A stretch of DNA of 11,766 nt from Peptococcaceae bacterium (GTDB lineage Bacteria; Bacillota; Peptococcia; Peptococcales; Peptococcaceae), in contig JAFXJE010000184.1 of the NCBI GenBank assembly GCA_017532485.1, forward strand, positions 1-11,766, read 5' to 3'. The position numbers were made by a program, and so were the translations under genes. Below, in pieces: positions 1 to 6,800 of the stretch; position 1 is the stretch's first letter; every line of letters begins with the position of its first letter. Under the pieces are notes generated by a model, which did no database searches, was not told where the DNA came from, and saw only the letters and a program-made list of their open reading frames with translations.

Positions 1-135
1 CATAATTGTTTTGGCTTCTTGCCAAAGAGGTAATTGAAAAAGCTGCTTACAGATTGCATCACTGTATTGGGAAATTTCTTCTACTGATAATTGATTACGA
101 ATAGCTTTATACTCTTGGCGTAATTGCTTTTTCAT
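1..135 (-). CDS. 5-formyltetrahydrofolate cyclo-ligase, N-terminal part (cut by window edge)
   Basis: Reading the minus strand from ATG at 135 gives 45 codons that run off the left edge. The protein begins MKKQLRQEYKAIRNQLS and continues to a QEAKTIM segment. This matches the N-terminal helix of the 5-formyltetrahydrofolate cyclo-ligase (MTHFS/YgfA) family, where a basic K-x-L-R-x-x-Y/x-x-x-R stretch begins the protein and a helix precedes the first beta strand. The enzyme is cytosolic and converts 5-formyl-THF to 5,10-methenyl-THF with ATP. The start is supported by an AAGAAGG ribosome site just upstream (minus strand, about 141-147). The catalytic and ATP-binding parts lie outside the window, so the call rests on the N-terminus only. 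The gene is divergent from groES. Confidence 0.75.
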   Translation of the reverse strand, partial: MKKQLRQEYKAIRNQLSVEEISQYSDAICKQLFQLPLWQEAKTIM

Positions 136-163
136 TTCAACACCTTCTTTACTAGTTTGTTAT

Positions 164-169
164 ATTATA
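164..169 (-). promoter_or_regulatory. Possible -10 box for the leftward cyclo-ligase gene
   Basis: The minus strand reads TATAAT at 169-164, about 30 bases upstream of the ATG at 135. No good -35 hexamer lies at the expected distance (the six bases at 192-187 read TACCCT), so this is a partial promoter call based on a perfect -10 alone. Confidence 0.35.
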
Positions 170-242
170 CAAGAAAAATTTTTCAGAGGGTAGTTAAGAA
201 CGAAGTTTTTTTGAAAAATAAGGGTTTTTTTCGAAAAAGCAC

Positions 243-270
243 TTGCATATTTCCAGTAAAATGATATTAT
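243..270 (+). promoter_or_regulatory. Sigma-A promoter of groESL
   Basis: A -35 box TTGCAT (243-248) and a -10 box TATTAT (265-270) are separated by 16 bases. Transcription would start near 277, just before the CIRCE operator at 283-309. This is the usual arrangement for HrcA-repressed groE promoters. A/T tracts just upstream (for example 227-238) could act as an UP-like element; that part is inference. Confidence 0.7.
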
Positions 271-282
271 ATTAAATAGTGA

Positions 283-309
283 TTAGCACTCGACAATGTC
301 GAGTGCTAA
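283..309 (+). promoter_or_regulatory. CIRCE operator (HrcA binding site)
   Basis: TTAGCACTC (283-291), a 9-base spacer and GAGTGCTAA (301-309) form a perfect inverted repeat. It is identical to the CIRCE consensus TTAGCACTC-N9-GAGTGCTAA. The HrcA repressor binds this element and releases it on heat or protein-folding stress. It lies at the start of the groES leader, so it would also form a hairpin at the 5' end of the mRNA. hrcA itself is not in the window. Confidence 0.97.
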
Positions 310-356
310 TAAAATGAGAAAAAATAATTGTTAAATATATTAAGGAGGCTTTTCAT

Positions 357-647
357 ATGAGCATCAGACCAATTGGAGACAAAGTAGCCATCATTCCTGT
401 GGCTGTAGAAGAAGTAACAAAAAGTGGTATCGTTTTACCTGGCAGCGCCCAAGAAAAACCACAACAAGGTGAAATCGTGGCTGTAGGCAGTGGTTATGTA
501 TCTCAAATTACAGGCGAAAAAGTGCCATTGGAAGTTAAAGTTGGTGACCGTGTAGTTTACGCAAGATATACTGGCGTAGAAGTAAAATTTGACGGTGTAG
601 AATATGTATTGTTATCTGAAAAAGATATTTTAGTAGTTTTAGAATAG
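357..647 (+). CDS. groES: Co-chaperonin GroES (Hsp10)
   Basis: This 96-residue protein has the normal length for GroES, the heptameric lid that caps GroEL and closes the folding chamber in the cytosol. It begins with the family signature around IRPIGDKV (residues 3-10). The mobile loop at about 17-34 carries the GroEL-contacting tripeptide I-V-L (residues 25-27, in SGIVLPGSA). The beta-barrel roof region and the C-terminal E-K-D-I-L-V-V strand are intact. An AAGGAGG ribosome site at 342-348 lies 8 bases before the ATG. groEL follows after 57 bases with no terminator, so the two are co-transcribed from the CIRCE-controlled promoter. Confidence 0.97.
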   Translation: MSIRPIGDKVAIIPVAVEEVTKSGIVLPGSAQEKPQQGEIVAVGSGYVSQITGEKVPLEVKVGDRVVYARYTGVEVKFDGVEYVLLSEKDILVVLE

Positions 648-704
648 AAAATAAAAATTTTACGCAAGTATGTAGATAAAGAAATTTGAGGAGGCTATTA
701 TAAA

Positions 705-2327
705 ATGGCAAAAGAAATTCGTTTTGGCGAAGAAGCTAGAAAATCTTTAGAAGTAGGCGTAAATGCTGTTGCTGAAGCAGTAAAAGTTACATTAGGGCCT
801 AAAGGTAGAAATGTAGTATTAGGCAGACAATATGGCGCACCTGTAATCACTAATGATGGTGTATCTATCGCACGTGAAATTGAATTAGAAGACCCATTTG
901 AAAATATGGGGGCACAATTATTAAAAGAAGTAGCTACAAAAACAAATGATGTTGCTGGTGATGGTACTACTACTGCAACTGTTTTAGCTCAAGCTATGAT
1001 TAGAGAAGGTTTGAAAAATGTTGCTGCTGGTGCTAACCCAATGATTTTGCGTCAAGGTATCCAACAAGCAGTTGCTGTAGCGGTTGAAGAAATCGGCAAA
1101 ATTTCTCAAAAAGTAGAAAGCAAAGAAGCTATTGCACAAGTTGCTGCTATTTCTTCTGCTGATGAAGAAATCGGTAAATTAATCGCTGAAGCTATGGAAA
1201 TCGTAGGTAACGAAGGTGTAATTACAGTTGAAGATTCTCAAACTTTCGGTACTAATTTAGAAGTAGTAGAAGGTATGCAGTTTGACCGTGGTTATATTTC
1301 TCCATATATGGTAACTGATACAGAAAAAATGGTATCTGTTTTAGATAATCCATTAATCTTACTAACAGATAAAAAAATCAGCAACATTCAAGAAATCTTA
1401 CCAGTATTAGAACAAGTGGTGCAAGCTAACAAACCATTATTGTTAATTGCTGAAGATGTTGAAGGGGAAGCCTTAACAACAATGTTGTTAAATAAATTAA
1501 GAGGTACTTTCACTTGTGTAGCTGTTAAAGCTCCTGGCTTTGGTGACCGTCGTAAAGAAATGTTAAAAGATATTGCTATTTTAACAGGTGGTCAAGTAGT
1601 TACTGATGAATTAGGTTATCGCTTAGAAGATACTACTTTAGCTATGTTGGGTAGTGCTCGTCAAGTAACTGTTGGCAAAGAAAATACTATTATCGTTGAC
1701 GGTCGTGGCAGCAAAGAAGAAATCGAAGCTCGTGTAGCCCAAATCAAAGTTTTAGCTGATGAAACTACTTCTGAATTTGACAAAGAAAAATATCAAGAAA
1801 GAATGGCTAAATTAGCTGGTGGTGTAGCAGTTATCCAAGTTGGTGCAGCTACTGAAACAGAATTAACCGAAAAGAAACATCGCATCGAAGATGCTTTATC
1901 TGCAACAAAAGCTGCAGTTCAAGAAGGTATCGTAGCAGGTGGTGGTACAGCATTGTTAAATATTTTACCTGCTTTAAATGATATTAAAATGGAAGAAGCA
2001 GATGCTCAAACAGGTGTAAACTTAATTCGCAGAGCATTAGAAGAACCAGTACGCCAAATCGCAGCTAATGCAGGTGTAGAAGGTTCCGTAGTAGTAGAAA
2101 AAGTGAAAACTTTAGCAGTAGGTCAAGGCTATAATGCTTTACATGACCGTTATGAAGATATGATTGCAGCAGGTATTGTTGACCCTGCAAAAGTAACACG
2201 TTCTGCATTACAAAATGCAGCAAGTATTGCTTCTATGATTTTAACAACTGAAAGCCTTGTGGCTGATGTAACAAAAGAAGACCCAGCAGCTGCTATGGGC
2301 GGTATGGGTATGGGCGGCATGATGTAA
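705..2327 (+). CDS. groEL: Chaperonin GroEL (Hsp60)
   Basis: This 540-residue protein is a full-length type I chaperonin subunit, which forms two stacked heptameric rings and folds proteins in an ATP-driven cycle with GroES. Visible marks are the ATP-binding segment TLGPKGRNV (about 29-37), the nucleotide-site Asp in ITNDGV (about residue 51), the GDGTTTAT loop (85-92) whose Asp corresponds to the catalytic site region, and the equatorial AGGGTAL segment near 410. The C-terminus is the typical flexible Gly-Met tail (MGGMGMGGMM). A GAGGAGG ribosome site (about 688-694) precedes the ATG. The gene is second in the HrcA/CIRCE-controlled operon and is followed directly by a strong terminator. Nothing looks damaged or unusual. 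Confidence 0.98.
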   Translation: MAKEIRFGEEARKSLEVGVNAVAEAVKVTLGPKGRNVVLGRQYGAPVITNDGVSIAREIELEDPFENMGAQLLKEVATKTNDVAGDGTTTATVLAQAMIREGLKNVAAGANPMILRQGIQQAVAVAVEEIGKISQKVESKEAIAQVAAISSADEEIGKLIAEAMEIVGNEGVITVEDSQTFGTNLEVVEGMQFDRGYISPYMVTDTEKMVSVLDNPLILLTDKKISNIQEILPVLEQVVQANKPLLLIAEDVEGEALTTMLLNKLRGTFTCVAVKAPGFGDRRKEMLKDIAILTGGQVVTDELGYRLEDTTLAMLGSARQVTVGKENTIIVDGRGSKEEIEARVAQIKVLADETTSEFDKEKYQERMAKLAGGVAVIQVGAATETELTEKKHRIEDALSATKAAVQEGIVAGGGTALLNILPALNDIKMEEADAQTGVNLIRRALEEPVRQIAANAGVEGSVVVEKVKTLAVGQGYNALHDRYEDMIAAGIVDPAKVTRSALQNAASIASMILTTESLVADVTKEDPAAAMGGMGMGGMM

Positions 2328-2356
2328 TCATTCTGTCTGCATATAGGTAAAAATAT

Positions 2357-2399
2357 AAACAGAAGCTAGGACAAAACCATTGTTCTAGCTTCTGTTTTT
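2357..2399 (+). terminator. Rho-independent terminator of groESL
   Basis: The arms AAACAGAAGCTAG (2357-2369) and CTAGCTTCTGTTT (2385-2397) pair perfectly. Further inner pairs extend the stem to about 18 bp around a small AACCA loop, and a run of five T ends at 2399. It lies 30 bases after the groEL stop codon. The inner part AGGACAAAA...TTGTTC recurs in the terminator after the aspartokinase gene at 10748-10786. Confidence 0.93.
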
Positions 2400-2435
2400 G
2401 TATGTGGAAGGAATAAAATACTTGGAAGAGATATG

Positions 2436-2469
2436 AAAAACGAGGATGAGATTTTTTCTCACCCTCGTT
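2436..2469 (-). terminator. Rho-independent terminator of the EF-G-like gene
   Basis: On the minus strand, AACGAGGGTGAGA (2469-2457) pairs with TCTCATCCTCGTT (2451-2439) with one mismatch, around a five-base A loop. Five T follow (complement of 2436-2440). It begins 10 bases after the stop codon of the leftward gene, so the convergent groEL and EF-G-like genes each have their own terminator. Confidence 0.88.
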
Positions 2470-2478
2470 AATGATTAC

Positions 2479-4497
2479 TTATTCTTTTTGACCTGCTTCA
2501 GCGATGATTTTTTCTGCAATTTTTGCAGGAACTTCTTCATAGTGGTCGATATTCATTTTAAATCTACCACGACCTTGAGTCATAGCTTTTAAGTCGATAA
2601 CATATTTTTGTACTTCGGACATTGGAGCTTGAGCGAAGATAACTTGTTTAGCTTCTTCCTCATCTGGTTCCATACCCAAAACGCGACCGCGTTTGCTGTT
2701 TAAGTCACCGATAATATCGCCTACATAGTTTTCAGGAACTTTAATCTTCAACTGCATGATAGGTTCCATTAAAACAGGCTGAGCATCAACGGCACCTTTC
2801 TTCAGAGCTGTAGCTGCAGCAATCTTGAATGCCATTTCATTAGAGTCAACTGGATGATAAGAACCATCATATAAAGTAACTTTAATGTTGGTCAATGGAT
2901 AACCTGCTAAGATACCTTGAGACATAGCTTCCACAACACCTTTTTCAACAGCAGGGAAGTAGTTCTTAGGAACTGCACCACCAAATACTTCTTCAGCAAA
3001 TAAGAATGGAGCATCTGCATAAGGTTCAATACGTAACCATACATCACCAAATTGACCAGCACCACCAGATTGTTTCTTGTGACGACCTTGAACTTCAACT
3101 TTTTTCTTAATAGTTTCTTGGTAAGGAATTTTCGCTAAGGAAAGTTCTACTTCAACGCCAAATTTATTTTTGAAGCGCTCAGCAATAACTTCTAAGTGTA
3201 ATTCACCAATACCGGAAATCAAGGTTTCGTGAGTCTCAACACTCTTATCTAAGGTTAAAGTAGGGTCTTCTTCGATTAATCTAGCTAAAGCTGTACTTAA
3301 TTTATCGTCATCATTTCTAGATTTTGGACGGATAGAGTAGGTCAAAGATGGTTGTGGGAATTTAATTGGTGCTAAGACCATAACTTTTTGACCTTTAGTA
3401 GTGATAGTATCACTTGTTTTGGTATGCTGTAACTTAGCTACAGCTACGATATCACCTGCATTTGCGGTTGTAATGTTTGTTTGTTGTTTCCCACAAGGAA
3501 TAATGAAGTTAGCGATTTTTTCTTCTTGTTCGCTGTTCATATTGTATAAACCGTCAGCAGCATTGAAAGTACCTTCAATTACTCTTAAGAAGCTTAATTT
3601 ACCAACAAATGGGTCAGCCATTGTTTTGAAGACGATAGCAGTAGGGTCAGCACCGTCATTAACAAATGGAGCTGGCAATAAGTTGATGCAGCGATCCATT
3701 AAAGTAGTAACACCAATATCTTTATGAACGGAACCAGCTAATACAGGGAAAATTTCGCCTTTAGCGATACCTTGACGCAAAGCAGCTTCGATTTCGCCAT
3801 CAGTAGGAATTTCACCTTCCAAATATTTCAGTAATAATTCGTCACAAGATTCAGCTGCGATTTCAATTACGTTGGTACGGTATGTTTCTAACTCATCTTT
3901 CATATCTTCAGGTACAGGAATTTCTACTGCCTTACCATTTTCATAGCGATAAGCTGTACGACTGATAACATCTACGATACCATTAAAGCTGTCTTCTGTA
4001 CCAATAGGCATATGCAGAGGAATAACACCTGTGCCGTAAGCTTGACGGAATTGTTCAACAACTTTAGTAAAGCTTGCATTTTCACGTTCTAATTTGTTTA
4101 CGAAAATCATTCTAGGAACTTTATATTGTTCGGCCATGTCCCAAACGATTTCAGTCTGTACTTCAATACCTGCTACACCACAAACAGGTACTAACATACT
4201 GTCAACTGCTCTGATAGTAGATACAACTTCCCCTAAGAAGTCGGCATACCCTGGAGTATCAATGAAATTTAATTTATTGCCATTCCATTCAACAGGTGCC
4301 AAAGCAGAAGAGATAGTAACGTGACGTTTAATTTCTTCTGGTAAATAGTCTGTAACAGTAGTTCCATCTTCAACTTTCCCTAATCTGCTGATAAAACCGC
4401 TGTGATACAGCATAGATTCCAGTAAAGACGTTTTGCCGGCGCCACTATGACCGGCGATACCAATGTTTCTGATTGCTTTTGTTTCATAAACTTGCAT
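2479..4497 (-). CDS. EF-G-like translation GTPase (EF-G2/FusA paralog type)
   Basis: From ATG at 4497 the protein has 672 residues and the five-domain layout of elongation factor G. The GTPase domain shows P-loop GHSGAGKT (16-23), switch I region RHVTIS (58-63), G3 DTPGYADF (80-87), G4 NKLE (134-137) and a G5-like GSVHKDIGV. Later EF-G marks are a RHKKQSGGAGQFGDV segment of domain IV and a GRGRFKM segment in domain V. Canonical EF-G has AHIDAGKT, DTPGHVDF and NKMD, so this is the divergent EF-G-like paralog branch, not the main FusA. The G3 Tyr in place of His is typical of that branch; Glu in place of Asp in G4 is unusual. A GTG at 4506 is also in frame, but it overlaps the ribosome site (AGAGGTGG, 4510-4503), so I prefer the ATG. 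The gene is a single unit with its own terminator. Its role in translocation, recycling or stress cannot be read from sequence. Confidence 0.9.
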   Translation of the reverse strand: MQVYETKAIRNIGIAGHSGAGKTSLLESMLYHSGFISRLGKVEDGTTVTDYLPEEIKRHVTISSALAPVEWNGNKLNFIDTPGYADFLGEVVSTIRAVDSMLVPVCGVAGIEVQTEIVWDMAEQYKVPRMIFVNKLERENASFTKVVEQFRQAYGTGVIPLHMPIGTEDSFNGIVDVISRTAYRYENGKAVEIPVPEDMKDELETYRTNVIEIAAESCDELLLKYLEGEIPTDGEIEAALRQGIAKGEIFPVLAGSVHKDIGVTTLMDRCINLLPAPFVNDGADPTAIVFKTMADPFVGKLSFLRVIEGTFNAADGLYNMNSEQEEKIANFIIPCGKQQTNITTANAGDIVAVAKLQHTKTSDTITTKGQKVMVLAPIKFPQPSLTYSIRPKSRNDDDKLSTALARLIEEDPTLTLDKSVETHETLISGIGELHLEVIAERFKNKFGVEVELSLAKIPYQETIKKKVEVQGRHKKQSGGAGQFGDVWLRIEPYADAPFLFAEEVFGGAVPKNYFPAVEKGVVEAMSQGILAGYPLTNIKVTLYDGSYHPVDSNEMAFKIAAATALKKGAVDAQPVLMEPIMQLKIKVPENYVGDIIGDLNSKRGRVLGMEPDEEEAKQVIFAQAPMSEVQKYVIDLKAMTQGRGRFKMNIDHYEEVPAKIAEKIIAEAGQKE

Positions 4498-4536
4498 AAT
4501 TTCCACCTCTTCTGATCATATAAAAAACAATTATGT

Positions 4537-4542
4537 ATTATA
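4537..4542 (-). promoter_or_regulatory. Possible -10 box for the EF-G-like gene
   Basis: The minus strand carries a perfect TATAAT at 4542-4537, about 40 bases upstream of the preferred ATG at 4497. At the expected distance the -35 position reads GGATTT (4565-4560), which is poor, so only the -10 is convincing. Confidence 0.4.
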
Positions 4543-4550
4543 TTAGGCGT

Positions 4551-4577
4551 AAAATAAAAAAATCCTTTTTTTATTTT
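4551..4577. repeat. Pure A/T 12-bp inverted repeat between divergent genes
   Basis: AAAATAAAAAAA (4551-4562), a TCC spacer and TTTTTTTATTTT (4566-4577) form a perfect 12-bp inverted repeat. It sits midway between the divergent EF-G-like and flippase genes. The long A and T tracts could be bent DNA or an UP element for either promoter, or a weak hairpin. No function can be assigned from sequence alone. Confidence 0.6.
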
Positions 4578-4656
4578 TAATAAATTTAGAATAATTGAAA
4601 GATTTTTGACATAACTTGTACGGAAGGCAAAAAGATGATAAAGAGGAGTAAAGCTT

Positions 4657-6168
4657 ATGCTTAAAAATGCTTTCTTGCGTGGTACGGCTATTTTGTTTGG
4701 CACCAGTATTCTTTTGAGGGGACTGGGCTTTTTTTATCAGATAATAATTGTGCGTTTGATTGGAACAGAACCAATGGGTTTAGTTAACATGGCGTCACCT
4801 TTTTACATGACTTTATTGGTTTTGGTTAGTGCAGGTTTGCCAGTGGCTATAGCCAAAATGACAGCAGAATATGTTTCTGCAGGTCAGGAAATTAAACTAA
4901 TATCGCTTTTGAGAACAGCCTTTTTTATTATTGGTGGCTTAATGATAGTATCTGTATTTTTTTCATTTTGGGGAATGCCGGAAGTATTTTCTTTACTTAA
5001 AACAGACGAACGCGTACAAAAATGTTTTTACCTTTATATACCTGGTTTGATTATTGTACCTATAGCTTCGATTATGCGTGGATATTTTCAAGGCAAACAG
5101 CAAATGATTTATCCTGCTCTTGCGCAAGTGGCAGAACAGGTGACTAGAGTAGCAGTTGGGATAGCTTTGGTATATTATTTAAAACCCTTGGGGGTATTAT
5201 TTTTAGCCTTGGGTTTGACAGCTGCTGCAATGATCGGAGAATTGGCTGGGTTATTGGTTATTGCTAGCCTATATTTTTATCACCGGCATCGGGAAAGAAA
5301 AGATGTTGTTTTAAAAAATATGAATTATGATTTGAAAATAAGGCGAGAAATGTTGGCGTTTGGTTTACCAGTAACCTTTACTCGCTTGACTTCAACTATT
5401 GATATGACTATAGAAGCGACGATCATTCCACTTTGTTTGCTGGCTATAGGTTATAATTATAATCAGGCAGCGCAAATTTACGGACAATTTTCCAGTGTAG
5501 CCATAAGTTTATTGATGATTCCAACTATGCTGACAGGTGCTTTAGCTACAGCTTTAGTTCCTGCTATTGCTGAAGCTGCTGCCGGTAAACAAAAAGACTT
5601 GCTGCAAGATAGGTGTGCTTTGTCCATCCGTTTAACTTGCTATGTTAGTTTGCCAATTATTATAGCTCTTTTTTGTCATGGAAATGAGTTAAGTAAATTA
5701 TTATTTCACTTGGATGATATTGGGGCAATGCTCCGTATCTTGGCTTTGGGAGCTATTTTTATTTACTTAGGTCAAACTTTGGTTGGCATTTTGCAAGGCT
5801 TGGGGAAGACAAAAGAAGTTTTTGTCAATAATTTTATCGGTTCGGCTTCTAAGCTGATAGCTATGTATTATTTTATTAAGCTAAGTCCTTGGGGAGTAAA
5901 TGGCATTGCACTTGGGATGGTCATTGGTTACGGTTCGCAATGTTTATTAAATTTTTTGCTTTTGCTGAAATTGGTGCCAATTAAAATTAAAATTCCTGAA
6001 CTAATCTTAGTAGGTATTGATGGAGTAATATTTTATCAGCAAAGTATGTTTTGGCAAGCTTGTCTGCCGGGAAATCAAAATGTAGTTTTGTTATTGAGTT
6101 TAAGTGTCAGTTTCGTGGTTTATTTATTGATTTTATATCTGTCCCAGAAAATTAAATACTTAAATTGA
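4657..6168 (+). CDS. SpoVB-type polysaccharide/lipid flippase (MOP superfamily)
   Basis: This 503-residue, very hydrophobic protein looks like a polytopic inner-membrane protein with roughly 12-14 helices. The N-terminus resembles the SpoVB/MurJ-like family: a GTAILFGTSILLRGLGFFYQ segment (about 9-28), then IGTEPMGLVNMASPFY, an AGLPVAIAKM segment near 60-70, and an MRGYFQGKQQM motif near 140. Members of the multidrug/oligosaccharidyl-lipid/polysaccharide export superfamily flip lipid-linked sugars across the membrane; SpoVB is linked to spore cortex and MurJ to lipid II. Which substrate applies here is unknown. The ATG is preceded by a GAGGAG ribosome site (4643-4648). It is followed on the same strand by the YbaK gene after 78 bases. 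The gene is intact. Sporulation itself is not shown by this one gene, since non-sporulating Firmicutes also carry it. Confidence 0.85.
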   Translation: MLKNAFLRGTAILFGTSILLRGLGFFYQIIIVRLIGTEPMGLVNMASPFYMTLLVLVSAGLPVAIAKMTAEYVSAGQEIKLISLLRTAFFIIGGLMIVSVFFSFWGMPEVFSLLKTDERVQKCFYLYIPGLIIVPIASIMRGYFQGKQQMIYPALAQVAEQVTRVAVGIALVYYLKPLGVLFLALGLTAAAMIGELAGLLVIASLYFYHRHRERKDVVLKNMNYDLKIRREMLAFGLPVTFTRLTSTIDMTIEATIIPLCLLAIGYNYNQAAQIYGQFSSVAISLLMIPTMLTGALATALVPAIAEAAAGKQKDLLQDRCALSIRLTCYVSLPIIIALFCHGNELSKLLFHLDDIGAMLRILALGAIFIYLGQTLVGILQGLGKTKEVFVNNFIGSASKLIAMYYFIKLSPWGVNGIALGMVIGYGSQCLLNFLLLLKLVPIKIKIPELILVGIDGVIFYQQSMFWQACLPGNQNVVLLLSLSVSFVVYLLILYLSQKIKYLN

Positions 6169-6197
6169 GGAACTTCGTGCTACAATATTATGGAAGA

Positions 6198-6203
6198 TAT
6201 AAT
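6198..6203 (+). promoter_or_regulatory. Possible -10 box for the YbaK gene
   Basis: A perfect TATAAT lies at 6198-6203, 43 bases before the ATG at 6247. The bases at the -35 position (6175-6180, TCGTGC) are a poor match. The YbaK gene may therefore have its own weak promoter or be read through from the flippase gene; no terminator hairpin is seen between the two. Confidence 0.35.
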
Positions 6204-6246
6204 AGACTAAGGGATAATAGATGAAGAAATAAGTGAGGGATAAATC

Positions 6247-6711
6247 ATGGCAATAGAACAGGCAAGGGCTTATTTTGCTCAATGGGGTATGGAAGATAAA
6301 ATTCAAGAGTTTACAGTTTCCAGTGCGACAGTAGAATTGGCAGCACAAGCTGTAGGCTGTGAGCCGGCACGAATTGCAAAAAGTCTGACGTTCATGGTAG
6401 ACGGACAGTGCATTATGATTGTTGTTGCTGGTGATAAAAAAATTGATAACGGTAAATATAAAGGGAAATTTCGTGCAAAAGCGAAAATGCTGACCGCTGA
6501 AGAAGTGGAAAGCATGGTAGGACATGCAGTAGGTGGTGTTTGTCCTTTCGGTATTAAACAAGGCGTAAAGGTCTATTTAGACCGTTCTTTGCAACGATTT
6601 GAAACAGTTTTTCCTGCTTGTGGCAGCAGTAATAGTGCTATTGAACTGACAATTTCAGAGCTGGAAAAATATGCACAAAATGAAGAATGGGTCGATGTGT
6701 GCAAAGATTAA
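6247..6711 (+). CDS. YbaK/EbsC-type aminoacyl-tRNA deacylase (editing protein)
   Basis: This 154-residue protein is a stand-alone editing domain of the YbaK/ProX superfamily. These cytosolic proteins hydrolyse misacylated tRNA; bacterial YbaK acts on Cys-tRNA(Pro), while relatives use other substrates. Visible family marks are an ARIAKSLTF segment with the conserved Lys at residue 45 (equivalent to the essential Lys of YbaK), the GGVCPFGI motif near 98-105, and the C-terminal FPACGSSNSAIEL segment. The length is normal. A GAGGGA ribosome site (about 6236-6241) supports the ATG. It lies between the flippase gene and a strong promoter for the homoserine operon, so it is probably the end of its own unit. 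The exact tRNA substrate cannot be read from sequence. Confidence 0.9.
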   Translation: MAIEQARAYFAQWGMEDKIQEFTVSSATVELAAQAVGCEPARIAKSLTFMVDGQCIMIVVAGDKKIDNGKYKGKFRAKAKMLTAEEVESMVGHAVGGVCPFGIKQGVKVYLDRSLQRFETVFPACGSSNSAIELTISELEKYAQNEEWVDVCKD

Positions 6712-6727
6712 GAAAGAGAAATATTCA

Positions 6728-6756
6728 TTGACAAAGTATGTTAAAAAGTATATAAT
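6728..6756 (+). promoter_or_regulatory. Perfect-consensus sigma-A promoter of the homoserine/aspartokinase operon
   Basis: TTGACA (6728-6733) and TATAAT (6751-6756) are separated by exactly 17 bases, a full match to the sigma-A consensus. Transcription would start near 6763, leaving a leader of only about 38 bases before the ATG at 6801. That is too short for a T-box or lysine riboswitch, so any control would have to act at the promoter or through the proteins. Confidence 0.92.
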
Positions 6757-6757
6757 G

Positions 6758-6772
6758 TCCTGCATGCAAGGA
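6758..6772. promoter_or_regulatory. Near-palindrome at the transcription start of the homoserine operon
   Basis: TCC (6758-6760), the self-complementary TGCATGCA (6761-6768), one extra A and GGA (6770-6772) make an almost perfect inverted repeat spanning the predicted +1 position. A dyad here could be a repressor operator. The neighbouring HTH-ACT gene product is an obvious candidate binder, but this is inference. Confidence 0.4.
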
Positions 6773-6800
6773 AAACTATCCACCTGAGAGGTACAGAAAA

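Noticed and set aside
4498..4506. GTG at 4506 as the start of the EF-G-like protein (three residues longer)
   Set aside because: The GTG is part of the AGAGGTGG ribosome site itself; the ATG at 4497 is correctly spaced from it.
4606..4611. TTGACA as a -35 box for the flippase gene
   Set aside because: No -10-like hexamer occurs 15-19 bases downstream; that stretch is A-rich with no TATAAT-like match.
4380..4703. Minus-strand reading frame of 107 codons overlapping the EF-G-like gene start and the flippase start
   Set aside because: It overlaps two well-supported genes, covers their promoter region and encodes no recognisable protein.
6782..6792. ACCT/AGGT hairpin hiding the ribosome site of the HTH-ACT gene
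   Set aside because: The stem is only 4 bp with a 3-base loop, too weak to control translation on its own.
6757..6800. T-box, lysine riboswitch or threonine attenuator before the homoserine operon
   Set aside because: The leader is only about 38 bases; there is no room for an aptamer, leader peptide or terminator hairpin.
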